In this document: one piece after another, positions 1 to 8,388 of the stretch | Layout of the letters: each line of letters begins with the position of its first letter | Position numbering within the stretch: position 1 is the stretch's first letter | Source: Bifidobacterium breve | Lineage (GTDB): Bacteria; Actinomycetota; Thermoleophilia; Solirubrobacterales; Solirubrobacteraceae | Length of the DNA stretch: 64,000 nucleotides | Reading direction: 5' to 3' | Assembly: GCA_945878865.1 (NCBI GenBank) | Contig: CAMCUD010000009.1 | Span: 62,001 to 126,000 of the forward strand | Notes under the pieces: generated by a model | The model's database searches: none | The model's input: only the letters and a program-made list of their open reading frames with translations | Told to the model about the DNA's origin: nothing | Position numbers and translations under genes: made by a program

Positions 1-652
1 CGACCGCCTTGCTCATGTGGATCGCCTCGAGGTCGGGCAGGTACAGGTGGCGGTAGCCGTGGTCGAGCAGCCGCATCGTGAGGTCGACCTCGTTGGCCCA
101 GATGAAGATGTCCGGGTCGTAGCCCTGCACGGCGCGCAGCGCGGGGGCGCTCAGCAGCGCGGCGCAGCCCCAGTAGCTCAGCAGCCCCGTGTCGTAGACG
201 TCGTTGAAGCGCAGGCCCTCGTCGAACGTGCTGATGATCGAGAACGAAACGAGCCCCGCGCCCTCCTCCTCGGCCGCGCGCACCGCCGTCTCGAGCACGC
301 CGGGCCGCAGGTAGCAGTCGTCGTCGAGGATGAGGATGTAGTCCCCGCCGGCCTCGGCGAACCCGAGGTTCCAGCCGGGAGCGCCCGCGTTCTCCGGGTT
401 GCGGATGAGGCGGACCTGCGGGAAGTCGCGCGCGACGACCTCGGCGGTGTCGTCGGTCGAGGCGTTGTCGACGACGATGACCTCGAGCCGGTCGGCCGGG
501 TAGCCGCTCTCGTCGAGCATCTGCCGCAGGGACGTCGTGACGGCCTCGCAGCGGTTGTAGGCGAGGAACACGATCGACACCACGGGAAGCGGGTCGGCGT
601 GGGCGCCGGTGACGGCATCGGGGCTGGGGGTCTGCGCGGGCGGCGTGCTCAT
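1..652 (-). CDS. Family 2 glycosyltransferase (C-terminus beyond window)
   Basis: Translating the minus strand from ATG 652 gives about 217 residues of a GT-A fold glycosyltransferase. After a short leader comes the first strand PVVSIVFLAYNR, then VIVVDNASTDDTAEV (nucleotide-binding region), the DxD-like LDDDCYL near residue 115, and NEVDLTMRLLDHGY with a following IHMSKA, as in rhamnosyl or N-acetylglucosaminyl transferases of family GT2. It should transfer a nucleotide-activated sugar to a growing polysaccharide or lipid carrier on the cytoplasmic side; donor and acceptor cannot be read from sequence. The gene starts 14 nt after the stop of the upstream lipoprotein gene on the same strand, so the two are probably co-transcribed. 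The remainder of the protein lies outside the window. Confidence 0.85.
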   Translation of the reverse strand, partial: MSTPPAQTPSPDAVTGAHADPLPVVSIVFLAYNRCEAVTTSLRQMLDESGYPADRLEVIVVDNASTDDTAEVVARDFPQVRLIRNPENAGAPGWNLGFAEAGGDYILILDDDCYLRPGVLETAVRAAEEEGAGLVSFSIISTFDEGLRFNDVYDTGLLSYWGCAALLSAPALRAVQGYDPDIFIWANEVDLTMRLLDHGYRHLYLPDLEAIHMSKAV

Positions 653-666
653 GATGGGTTCGGGGG

Positions 667-1635
667 TCACTGCTCGAAGAAGGTGCCGTTCTGGCGGCTT
701 GTGATGCCGTACTCGGGCTGGACGATGTTGTGCAGCAGGAACGACCCGATCCGGTTCGCGACGTCGTCGGCGTCCGGCCCGAGCGTGGGGTTGTGGCTGC
801 CCCGGAAGTCGTAGACCGTCTTGGGCGCCTTCGCGGCCTCCTGGAGCTTGCGCGCGTTGGAGAGCAGCACGGTCTGGTCGGTGGTCCCGCTGATGATGAG
901 CACGGGACGCGGCGCGATCTGCGCGACGTAGCGGTCGGGGTCGAACGGCGAGTACACCCGCACGCCCTCGTTGAACCGCGCGGTGTCCGGCTTGACGCCG
1001 GGCAGGATCGGCGAGTCCGGCGCGCGCATGACGTCACGCCACGTCCCCGGCGTGACGACGAGCACCGTCGCCTTCACCCGCTTGTCCTTCGCCGCGAAGA
1101 TCGTCCCGATCGCGCCGCCGAGGCTCACGCCGGCGTACGCGATGTTCTTGTGGCAGTAGGGCTGCTCCTCGAGGAAGTCGACCGCGCTGCGCAGGTCACC
1201 GACGGTGCCGCGCACCATCTTCGCGAACGTCTCGGGATCGTTGAGGACCTGCTCGTAGGAGTCCTTGCTCTTGGCGCGGGCGCCGTGCTCGCGCATGTCG
1301 ATCGAGAAGGTCGTCAGGCCGAGCGCCGCGATGCCCTGCCACGCCAGCGACGTGTTCTCCTTCGTCGAGCGGAAGCCGAACTGCCACATGACGCAGCCCT
1401 TGGACTCCACGCCGCGCGGGATCGCCACGAGCCCCTTGACGTCCGTGTCGTCGAAGGACGAGCGGTACGTCACCGGGTGCACGCTGACGAGCGCGTCGGG
1501 CTTGCCGCCGTCGGCGTCGAGTTGCTCGTCCGATTGCCCGCCGCATCCGGCGAGGAGCAACGCGGCGGTCAGCAACGACGCGAGGATCCGGCCGCCGGCG
1601 GCGGCTGTCCTGCTCCGTCGCCACCGACAGTCCAT
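667..1635 (-). CDS. Lipoprotein alpha/beta hydrolase (dienelactone hydrolase/prolyl peptidase-like)
   Basis: The 322-residue product begins with a charged n-region and a hydrophobic stretch ending in a lipobox (LLAGC, Cys31), so it is predicted to be a membrane-anchored lipoprotein on the outer face of the cytoplasmic membrane. The hydrolase core carries the nucleophile elbow GVSLGG (Ser171), a plausible acid in the TTDQT segment (about Asp253) and a His in GSHNP (about His281), the expected order for the alpha/beta fold triad. The substrate is unknown. An ester such as an O-acyl group on the polysaccharide made by the surrounding locus is a reasonable guess from context, not something the sequence shows. 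The gene sits between a secreted glycosidase-like gene and a GT2 gene on the same strand. Confidence 0.8.
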   Translation of the reverse strand: MDCRWRRSRTAAAGGRILASLLTAALLLAGCGGQSDEQLDADGGKPDALVSVHPVTYRSSFDDTDVKGLVAIPRGVESKGCVMWQFGFRSTKENTSLAWQGIAALGLTTFSIDMREHGARAKSKDSYEQVLNDPETFAKMVRGTVGDLRSAVDFLEEQPYCHKNIAYAGVSLGGAIGTIFAAKDKRVKATVLVVTPGTWRDVMRAPDSPILPGVKPDTARFNEGVRVYSPFDPDRYVAQIAPRPVLIISGTTDQTVLLSNARKLQEAAKAPKTVYDFRGSHNPTLGPDADDVANRIGSFLLHNIVQPEYGITSRQNGTFFEQ

Positions 1636-1695
1636 GGCGCGGATGATAGACCGCGGCTGGGCCCGGCAACAGATCCGGGAGACCGGAGCTGCGCG

Positions 1696-4350
1696 CTACG
1701 CGTCGTCGATGGTCAGCAGTCGTGGCGTGTCGGTGACGGGCAGCTCGACGACGAGCCAGCCGCTGTCCGTGCGCCGCACGACGTCGACGGGGACGCTCGC
1801 GCCGGTGAGCGGGTCGGTCGCGCTGACCTTCGCGGCCTTCGCGTCCGTGCCGCCGATTGTCAGCTGATACGTCTCGGCGGGCAGGTCGAACCGGGTGGGG
1901 TCGCTCGACGGCGCGCCCGGCTTCTGCACCTTCGCCATGTTGCGCGTCATCACGTAGACCGGGACGACGAAGCGCGAGTCCGACGCCTGGAAGGGCAGGA
2001 ACGCCAGCGCGTCGCGGTCGTAGAAGGTCGGGCGGGCGGCGCTGCCGTCGCCGTCGAACTGCTTGCGCCCGGCGTAGTCGCCGATCGAGGCGAGCGTCAG
2101 TTTGCGGGGCACCGTGATCTGGTCCCGGCCCAGCGCCGAGGTGATCCGCCGGATGCCGTCGAGGGCCGGGCCGCCGGTGCCGTCCCCCGGGTACTGGCCG
2201 TCGGCGGCGAGCTTGCGCCAGAACTCCTGGCCGAGCAGCGTCCACTCCGGCGTGCCCGCGCCGTAGAAGTCGACCTGGGTGACGCCCTTGTTGACGTACG
2301 AGGTCAGCGTGCGCAGCGCGGCCTTCGCGCGCAGGTACTCCTCGTCGGTGTACGTCAGGCTCGTCAGCGCCTTCGCCGCCGCGGTCTCGACGTTGATCTC
2401 GGTCATCCAGAACTCGACCGGGGCGCCGGCAGCGTTCGTCACGTTGCGCCCGTGCGGGGTGCTGCGGCCCTTGAGGTCGATGATGTTCGTCGTGATCGGC
2501 GCGGTGTCGCGCACGATCGACTCCGTCGTGATCGCGTTGAGCGAGTACTCCGGCAGGAACGTGTCGTACGTCGGGGCGAACTGGTCGCGCCAGCCGCCGA
2601 TGTTCCAGCCCGAGACGTTGCCCAGCGCGTCGATCGGCCGGTTGCCCGTCAGCTGGGTCGAAGGGAACCGGTGGTAGCGCGGGTAGTCGTGGCGGTCGAG
2701 CGCGTCGAGGCCGACCGGGGATGTCGCGGCGCTGTCCCAGGGACGCTGGCTGGAGAAGCCGCTGCCGATCCGCACGCCCGTGAGGCCGTGCGCGGGGTCC
2801 TTGATCCAGCCGACCGTGCGGCGCAGGATGTCCTCCTCGGCGACGCGGCCGGGGAACGGGTCGGGCTCGTAGTAGCGGTTGACGTCCCAGAAGGCGGCGT
2901 TGAGGTTCGCCTCGTTGGAGACCTCGACGTCGAAGTTCGTGCTGCCGAGCTCGGTCCGGACGAACGACGTGACCGTCTGCACGTAGTCCAGCCACGCCTG
3001 CATGGTCTGCGCCCCGGCGGGGTTCGCGCTCCCGTCGGCCTTCGTGAGCGGGCTGAACGGCTCGACCTGCAGCGTCGCCGCCGGGTACGAGCCGGCGCCC
3101 ACGGACATCGGCAGGGGCTTGGACAGCGTCGCCGTCGTGCCGGAGATGCTGCTGATGAGGATGTCCGCGCGGGTGTGGCCGTTGGTGAAGCCGGTGCGCC
3201 GCGGGACGACCTTCGCGGCGCTGGCGGCGTCGAGCTGGACGGTTCGCGTGCCGGCCGACGCGGAGCTCGTGAGCTTCAGCGTCTCATCCTTGACGGCGGT
3301 GGGCCGCCCGTCATCGGAGTTCAGCAGGACGAGCGGGCGCAGGCCGTTGTCGCGCAGCGCGCGGAGCTTCGTGCGCCACTCGTCGGCCCGCCACAGCTTC
3401 GTCGGGTCGGTGAAGTCGAGCTCGCCCCACGCGATCTCGATGCGCGCGCGGTGGAAGCCGTTGGCGGCCAGCAGCCGGGCGACGGACGGCGCCTCGGCGG
3501 CGGACACGTTGAAGTTGATGCCCACGGCGTCGCGCAGTCGGGAGGCGGGCGGCGTGTCGAGGTACGCGCGCCAGGGCTGCAGCCAGTGCGAGCGGTCGCC
3601 GAACGGGACCTGCGTGAGGAAGCGCGTGTCGATCGGCGTGCTCACCACGCCGGCGAAGCTCCCACGGCTCGGCGCGGGTGTGGGCGCCGGGCCCGTCGGC
3701 TCGTGGGCGGTGGCGCCGGTGCCGACGTCCGTCGCGTCGCCCTGCGGCGTCGGGTCCGCATCGGTCGCCGGCGGAGGGGCCGTGGGCGTCGTCGTGGTGG
3801 GGGTCGGCGCGGGGGCGGGCTTCGCCGGGGCGGTCGTGGTGGTGGGCGCCGGGGCCGTCGGCGTCAGCCGCTGCATGAACAGCCGGACCTCGTTGAGCCA
3901 GACGCTCCACGCCCCGAAGGACCGCAGCCGCACGGCCTTGCCGCGGCGGCCGTCCAGCGCGATGCGCTGCCAGCGCCCCGACTTCAGCTGGACCGTCCGG
4001 ACCGTCGTGAAGCGGCGGCCGTCGGCCGACACCTGCACCGCAACGCGCTGCGAGGCACCGCCGCGCCGTCCCTGCGCGTAGACCTCGAGGTGCGAGAGCG
4101 CGCCCGTTCCGGCGATGGTGCCCTGCCACGTCGACGCGCGCCGGTTCGAGGGGCGCCACGCGGTCGTCGTGCTGCCGTCGACGGCGAGCGTCGGGGCCGC
4201 GCTGCGCGCCGCGCTCGACGCGCCGGCGTCGACGATCCGCGCCTCGTCGGGCCGGGCCGACGCGGGGGTCGCGGCAAGCGTGAGGCCGAGCGTCGCCGCG
4301 AGCAGCGCGGCGCGTCCCGCCCCGTGGGTGTGGGTGCGCAGATGAACCAT
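1696..4350 (-). CDS. Secreted discoidin-like plus clan GH-A glycosidase-fold protein
   Basis: The ATG at 4350 was chosen because it starts directly on a signal peptide (charged n-region, hydrophobic core, ATPASA cleavage site); frames further upstream add only low-complexity sequence. The 884-residue product then has a beta-sandwich resembling F5/8 type C (discoidin) domains (about 40-160), with a typical VDGSTTTAW motif. A Thr/Pro-rich linker follows (about 165-230), then a long domain with a TIM-barrel glycosidase pattern. Candidate catalytic residues are Glu480 in SNEANLN (acid/base) and Glu651 in WMTEIN (nucleophile), the paired Glu arrangement of clan GH-A families such as GH39 and GH5. 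It shares its full architecture and many segments with the gene at 9601-12327. Its placement in the polysaccharide locus suggests trimming or binding of the exported polymer, which is an inference. Confidence 0.8.
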   Translation of the reverse strand: MVHLRTHTHGAGRAALLAATLGLTLAATPASARPDEARIVDAGASSAARSAAPTLAVDGSTTTAWRPSNRRASTWQGTIAGTGALSHLEVYAQGRRGGASQRVAVQVSADGRRFTTVRTVQLKSGRWQRIALDGRRGKAVRLRSFGAWSVWLNEVRLFMQRLTPTAPAPTTTTAPAKPAPAPTPTTTTPTAPPPATDADPTPQGDATDVGTGATAHEPTGPAPTPAPSRGSFAGVVSTPIDTRFLTQVPFGDRSHWLQPWRAYLDTPPASRLRDAVGINFNVSAAEAPSVARLLAANGFHRARIEIAWGELDFTDPTKLWRADEWRTKLRALRDNGLRPLVLLNSDDGRPTAVKDETLKLTSSASAGTRTVQLDAASAAKVVPRRTGFTNGHTRADILISSISGTTATLSKPLPMSVGAGSYPAATLQVEPFSPLTKADGSANPAGAQTMQAWLDYVQTVTSFVRTELGSTNFDVEVSNEANLNAAFWDVNRYYEPDPFPGRVAEEDILRRTVGWIKDPAHGLTGVRIGSGFSSQRPWDSAATSPVGLDALDRHDYPRYHRFPSTQLTGNRPIDALGNVSGWNIGGWRDQFAPTYDTFLPEYSLNAITTESIVRDTAPITTNIIDLKGRSTPHGRNVTNAAGAPVEFWMTEINVETAAAKALTSLTYTDEEYLRAKAALRTLTSYVNKGVTQVDFYGAGTPEWTLLGQEFWRKLAADGQYPGDGTGGPALDGIRRITSALGRDQITVPRKLTLASIGDYAGRKQFDGDGSAARPTFYDRDALAFLPFQASDSRFVVPVYVMTRNMAKVQKPGAPSSDPTRFDLPAETYQLTIGGTDAKAAKVSATDPLTGASVPVDVVRRTDSGWLVVELPVTDTPRLLTIDDA

Positions 4351-4522
4351 CGATCTGGACCGCGCAGCCCCTGCCAGAGAGCGCCGGTCGAGTGAGGCCG
4401 GTATGGCCTGGGAAGGGATTCGGCCGCGCGGGGCCCGCAACCGAGGCTGCGACGCGAGGTTGGACGTTCATCCAGTGGGGCAGACCACGAAACCCGGGGC
4501 TCCACCCGGGCGCCGAGCGTCC

Positions 4523-4528
4523 GTACCC
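4523..4528 (+). promoter_or_regulatory. Putative -10 box (TACCCT) for the flippase gene
   Basis: TACCCT fits the TANNNT pattern seen in front of many starts in this window. It lies 36 nt before the GTG at 4565, so a short leader would be expected if that start is used; a TTG at 4529 is the alternative. It is inferred from pattern only. Confidence 0.35.
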
Positions 4529-4564
4529 TTGAGCGCTACCGGCACGACCCGCCGGCCCCGTCGC

Positions 4565-5866
4565 GTGTTCAACCGCCTCCGAACAGCCCTCCGCCACCCG
4601 GTCAGCCGCAACGCGCTCGCGCTGTACGGCGTGCAGATCGCGACGCTGGTGATCCCGCTGCTCACGCTGCCCTACGTCGCGCGGGTGCTCGAGCCGACGG
4701 CGCTCGGCCTCGTGATCTTCGCCCAGGGGTTCGCCTTCGCCCTCATGGCGTTCATCGACTGGGGCTTCGGGCTGACGGGCGTCCGCTCCGTCGCGGCCGT
4801 CCAGGACGACCCGGACGCGCTGGCCGAGGTCGTCCGCCGGGTCCGCGGCGCGCAGATCGGGCTCGTCCTGCTCTCGGGCCTGTTCGCACTCACCGCGTTC
4901 CTGCTCGTCCCCACGCTGCGCGAACACCCCGAGTTCCTCGTGCTCGCCTACGTGGCCGCGGCGACCTCCGGGCTCGCGCCGGACTGGTTCTTCCTCGGTA
5001 TCGAGCAGATGCGGATCATGGCGATCATCCAGCTCGGCTTCCGGATCGTCGGCGCCGCGTTGACGTTCGTGCTCGTCAAGAGCCCCGCGGACGCGTGGAT
5101 GGTCATGGCGCTCTTCGCGGCGTCGTCGGTGGGCAGCCTGCTCGTCGCCGACGTCCTCATGTACCGGCGGGTCGAGTACCGCACGCCGCGGTGGCGCTCG
5201 TCGCTCGGCGAGATCAGGAACGGCTCGATGATCTTCGTCGCGACGCTCGCGGTGACGCTCTACACGTCGTTCAACGTCGTGCTCCTCGGCTTCCTCGCCA
5301 CGAGCGCGGACGTCGCGCACTTCGGCGCGGGCGAGCGGCTCGTGCGGGTCTCCATCACGCTGCTCGGGCCGATCGGCGCCGCGGTCATCCCCCGCATGAC
5401 CGCGTTGCATACCGCGGGAGAGACCGAACGTGCGCGGCGCCTGCTCGTCATCGCCGTGGCGGTGTGCGCCCTGCCGGCGATCGCGATCACGCTCGTGCTC
5501 GTCGTCTTCGCCGGGCCGATCATCCGCCTCATCTACGGCGGGGCGTTCGTCGAGGACTCGGTCCCCATTCTGCGGGTGCTCGCGCTCCTCATCCCGATCA
5601 ACGTCACCGCCGTCGTGTTCGGCGTGTGGCTGACGACGATGCACCGCGACCGGCTCGTGCTCGTCGTCGCGCTCACCGCGGGGATCGCCAACATCATCCT
5701 CGGGGTGATCCTCACGCTGACGTTCGGGCCGATCGGGATGGCGTGGTCGGTCATCGCCGCTGAGGGCGTCGCCGCGATCGGCGCCCTCATCGCCGTGCGA
5801 TGGGGCACGAGGAGGTCGGCCGCGCGCGCCGCTGAGACCCCTGCCACGGAACTCAGCGAAGCATGA
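4565..5866 (+). CDS. Wzx-like polysaccharide flippase (MOP superfamily)
   Basis: This is an integral membrane protein of about 12-14 hydrophobic segments. It opens with NALALYGVQIATLVIPLLTLPYVARVLEP, written here in fragments: NALALYG, then LVIPLLTLPYVARVLEP, the conserved start of Wzx/RfbX-type O-unit flippases. It also has the PDWFFLGIEQMRIMA segment typical of that family. It is expected to flip lipid-linked oligosaccharide repeat units across the membrane for polymerisation by the Wzy/WaaL-like protein encoded at 15518-17395. The frame is open back to an ATG at 4403. I prefer GTG 4565 because the extra 54 residues are Arg/Pro/Gly-rich and precede the normal family start, and because a -10-like box lies at 4523. 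The gene is divergent from the discoidin/glycosidase gene. Confidence 0.82.
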   Translation: MFNRLRTALRHPVSRNALALYGVQIATLVIPLLTLPYVARVLEPTALGLVIFAQGFAFALMAFIDWGFGLTGVRSVAAVQDDPDALAEVVRRVRGAQIGLVLLSGLFALTAFLLVPTLREHPEFLVLAYVAAATSGLAPDWFFLGIEQMRIMAIIQLGFRIVGAALTFVLVKSPADAWMVMALFAASSVGSLLVADVLMYRRVEYRTPRWRSSLGEIRNGSMIFVATLAVTLYTSFNVVLLGFLATSADVAHFGAGERLVRVSITLLGPIGAAVIPRMTALHTAGETERARRLLVIAVAVCALPAIAITLVLVVFAGPIIRLIYGGAFVEDSVPILRVLALLIPINVTAVVFGVWLTTMHRDRLVLVVALTAGIANIILGVILTLTFGPIGMAWSVIAAEGVAAIGALIAVRWGTRRSAARAAETPATELSEA

Positions 5867-5897
5867 TCGTTCGGCGTTTGTTGGGCCCGGGATCACG

Positions 5898-5904
5898 TAC
5901 TACT
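5898..5904 (+). promoter_or_regulatory. Putative -10 box (TACTACT) upstream of GTG 5916
   Basis: TACTACT ends 11 nt before the GTG start at 5916 with no Shine-Dalgarno in between, consistent with a leaderless or nearly leaderless transcript for the glycosyltransferase/acyltransferase pair. Confidence 0.45.
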
Positions 5905-5915
5905 GTGCCGCCCTC

Positions 5916-7181
5916 GTGACCGACCGGGGGCCACTTGCGGGCGGGCCCGTCGCCTCGTCCAGCGCGGACCTGCCGATCGTCGTCGTGGGGGCGTACGACT
6001 ACGCGATCTCCATGAATCAGAACTCGACACTCGCCGCGCGGGAGCTGGCCCGGGAGCGCACGGTGCTCTACGTCAACAGCGAGGTCGGCGGCAGCATCCT
6101 CAACGTGGCGCGCGGCCGCGGCCGCTACGTCAAGGCCGATCGGCTCGCCCGTGTCGCGTTCGGCGGCATGCGCCCGCGCCGGGTGGAGGAGCGCCTGTGG
6201 GTCGCGCCGCTGCGAGGCGCGGTGGCCTATGCGCCGCTGGCCTATCCCGAACCGATGCGCCGGTACGCCGTGCGGCGCATCACCCGGGTGATCCGCGACT
6301 GGCTCGCCGCGCGCGGGGAGTCCGCGTGCCTGCTGCTCTTCTACTGGTCGGAGCTCCCCGAGCTCGCCGAGACCATCCCGTTCGCCGCCAGCGCGTACGA
6401 CTGCACGGACGACCATGCGACGATGCCTGGGCGGCTTGTCCCGGCCGAGCGGGTGCGGGCGCTCGAGTCGCGGCTCATGGACGCGGTCGACCGCACCTGG
6501 GTCGTCTCCCCGGGGCTTCTCGAGGCGCGCGAGGACGGGCGCCGGAAGCTCGCCGTGGCGGCGACGCCGATCGACCTCCGGCTCTTCGATGACGTCGCCC
6601 GTCACCCCTCGCGGGATCTGCCGGAGCTCACCGGCCGGCGCGGGCCGGTGGTCGGCTACGCGGGCGGTCTGACCGAGCGGCTGGACTGGGAGCTCCTCGA
6701 CGCGCTCGCGGCGGCTCGCCCGGAGTGGACCTTCCTGTTCGTCGGCCACGACCCGGCGGTCGCGCCGCAGTCCCTGCACCGGCGCCCGAACGCCGTGTTC
6801 ACCGGGCTGCTCCCCTACGAGCGCGCGCTGCAGGCGATCGCCCGCTTCGACGTCGGCGTCATCCCCGTGCGCGCCGGCGCGTTCTCCCACGGCAACTCGT
6901 TCCTCAAGCTCCTCGACTACGTCGCGTCGGACCTTCCGGTCGTGGCCTCGGTGGTGCCGGACACCGCGCTCATCGCCGAGCGCGAGCCCGAGATCATCAC
7001 GCTGGCGACCGGGACCGACGCGTGGCTCACCGCACTCGACGCCGCCGTCGCGGCGACGCCCACCGAGACGGTGCGTGCGGCGCGGCGCCGGCTGCTTGAC
7101 GCGCGCAGCAACGAGCGGCGGGTCGCCGCGCTCGTCGCGGGGCTCGAAGAGGATCGCCGCGCGCGGGCGGAGCGGACGTGA
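5916..7181 (+). CDS. Glycosyltransferase, GT-B fold (GT4-like)
   Basis: The 421-residue product has two Rossmann-like halves. The N-terminal half (PIVVVGAYDYAISMNQ) carries acceptor-side loops. The C-terminal half holds VVGYAGGLTERLDWELL, FLFVGHDP, AVFTGLLPYERALQAIARFDVGVIP and KLLDYVASDLPVVAS. That final KxLDY...PVVA stretch is the nucleotide-sugar binding region of GT4/GT1-type enzymes (TuaH-like proteins are similar). It probably adds one sugar of the repeat unit in the cytoplasm. The start is GTG 5916, preceded by a -10-like box and no ribosome binding site. Its stop overlaps the next start in the string GTGA, so translation of the acyltransferase is probably coupled to it. Confidence 0.82.
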   Translation: MTDRGPLAGGPVASSSADLPIVVVGAYDYAISMNQNSTLAARELARERTVLYVNSEVGGSILNVARGRGRYVKADRLARVAFGGMRPRRVEERLWVAPLRGAVAYAPLAYPEPMRRYAVRRITRVIRDWLAARGESACLLLFYWSELPELAETIPFAASAYDCTDDHATMPGRLVPAERVRALESRLMDAVDRTWVVSPGLLEAREDGRRKLAVAATPIDLRLFDDVARHPSRDLPELTGRRGPVVGYAGGLTERLDWELLDALAAARPEWTFLFVGHDPAVAPQSLHRRPNAVFTGLLPYERALQAIARFDVGVIPVRAGAFSHGNSFLKLLDYVASDLPVVASVVPDTALIAEREPEIITLATGTDAWLTALDAAVAATPTETVRAARRRLLDARSNERRVAALVAGLEEDRRARAERT

Positions 7182-8323
7182 CCACCACGGCGGCACGGCG
7201 GACCCGCTACCTCGACGGGCTCCGCGGTCTCGCCGCCCTCCAGGTCGTCCTGCATCACACGTACCTGACGGTGTATCCGCTGGCGCTCGGCGTCTACCCG
7301 ACCGGCCTGACGAAGCTCGTGACGAGCTCGATGATGATCGCCGGCCTCGGCGTGACGATGTTCGTCGTCCTCTCGGGCTACTCGCTGTCGATGTCCGCGC
7401 ACCGGCACGGGTGGACGATGCCCGATGGGACGAAGCCGTTCTTGTACCGCCGGGCGCGCCGGCTGCTCCCCGCCTACTACGTGGCGCTGCTCATCTCGAT
7501 CCCGCTCGGGCTGACCGTGCTCTCGGAACGGACGGGCTCGCTGTGGGACACGTCCGTCCCGTTCGACGCGACGGACGTGCTCGGCCACGCCCTGCTCGCC
7601 CAGGACATCGTCGGCTACCCGTACGCGATCAACCATCCGCTGTGGTCGATCTCGATGACGTTCCACCTGTACCTGCTGTTCCCGGTGTTCGCGGCGTGCG
7701 CGGTGCGGTGGGGGATCACCCGGGTGGCGATGTGGGCGATCGTCCTCTCGACGCCGATCGCGATCGTGGCGTTCTCCGACACCACCGCGCCGGTCCTGCT
7801 GCGCCAGTTCCAGTTCGTCGGCGAGTTCGCCGCGGGGATGGCGACCCTGGCGATCGTGCGCGATGGCGGAGCCTTCGCGTGGCGCGGACGCACGGTGCAT
7901 CCGCCCTGGACGAAGCTCGCGATCGCGTGCTTCGCCGTGTGGGTGATCGCGCCCGCGAACCACCTCAACCACCTGCCGTTCGCCCTCGGCCTGTGCTGCC
8001 TGCTCGTCGAACTCGGGACCGGCGGTCTCGTCCGGCTGCGGCGGGCGCTCGAGTGGCGCGCGATCGCGTGGGTGGGCAGCGTGTCGCTCAGCCTCTACCT
8101 CATCCACGCGCTCGTGGTCCACGCGGTGTGGCTCACCGTCCTGCGACCCGCAGGGCACGGCGTCGGGCACCTGCTCACGCTCATCCTCCTGCTCCCGCTG
8201 GCGCTCGGCGCGTCGCTGCTCGCGGCGTTCCTCTTCGCGCGCTTCGTCGAGCGCCCGCTCGCCCCGCGCAGCGCCCCGATCGTCGCCGCCGCGCCCGATC
8301 AGGCCCCTCGTGGGACCCCGTGA
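7178..8323 (+). CDS. Acyltransferase-3 family membrane O-acyltransferase (OafA/YrhL type)
   Basis: The 381-residue polytopic protein begins RYLDGLRGLAALQVVLHHTYL, quoted here as its core motifs RYLDGLRGLAAL and VVLHH. The conserved His of the family lies in VVLHH. About ten transmembrane segments follow, with the conserved Arg-rich loop FLYRRARRLLPAYYV. Family members move acetyl, succinyl or other acyl groups onto exported polysaccharides or lipids across the membrane, so this enzyme most likely decorates the locus polymer. It is the second gene of a two-gene unit (4-nt overlap with the glycosyltransferase) and is followed by a hairpin that may terminate transcription. Confidence 0.88.
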   Translation: MTTTAARRTRYLDGLRGLAALQVVLHHTYLTVYPLALGVYPTGLTKLVTSSMMIAGLGVTMFVVLSGYSLSMSAHRHGWTMPDGTKPFLYRRARRLLPAYYVALLISIPLGLTVLSERTGSLWDTSVPFDATDVLGHALLAQDIVGYPYAINHPLWSISMTFHLYLLFPVFAACAVRWGITRVAMWAIVLSTPIAIVAFSDTTAPVLLRQFQFVGEFAAGMATLAIVRDGGAFAWRGRTVHPPWTKLAIACFAVWVIAPANHLNHLPFALGLCCLLVELGTGGLVRLRRALEWRAIAWVGSVSLSLYLIHALVVHAVWLTVLRPAGHGVGHLLTLILLLPLALGASLLAAFLFARFVERPLAPRSAPIVAAAPDQAPRGTP

Positions 8324-8342
8324 ACCGGATTCAGGCGGCTTG

Positions 8343-8366
8343 AGACCCCCAGGTGGGGGGTTTCTG
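8343..8366 (+). terminator. Probable intrinsic terminator after the acyltransferase gene
   Basis: AGACCCCC (8343-8350) pairs with GGGGGTTT (8356-8363), with one G-U pair and a short loop, followed by TTTC. It lies 20 nt after the acyltransferase stop and just before the promoter of the next gene. Confidence 0.55.
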
Positions 8367-8388
8367 TGTGCTCTGCCTAACAGTAGGC

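Noticed and set aside
730-4395. A 1221-codon open frame on the plus strand opposite the discoidin/glycosidase gene
   Set aside because: It is Arg/Ala/Gly/Val-rich with no domain or signal and is the usual antisense shadow in very GC-rich DNA; the minus-strand gene has a signal peptide, paired catalytic residues and a paralogue.
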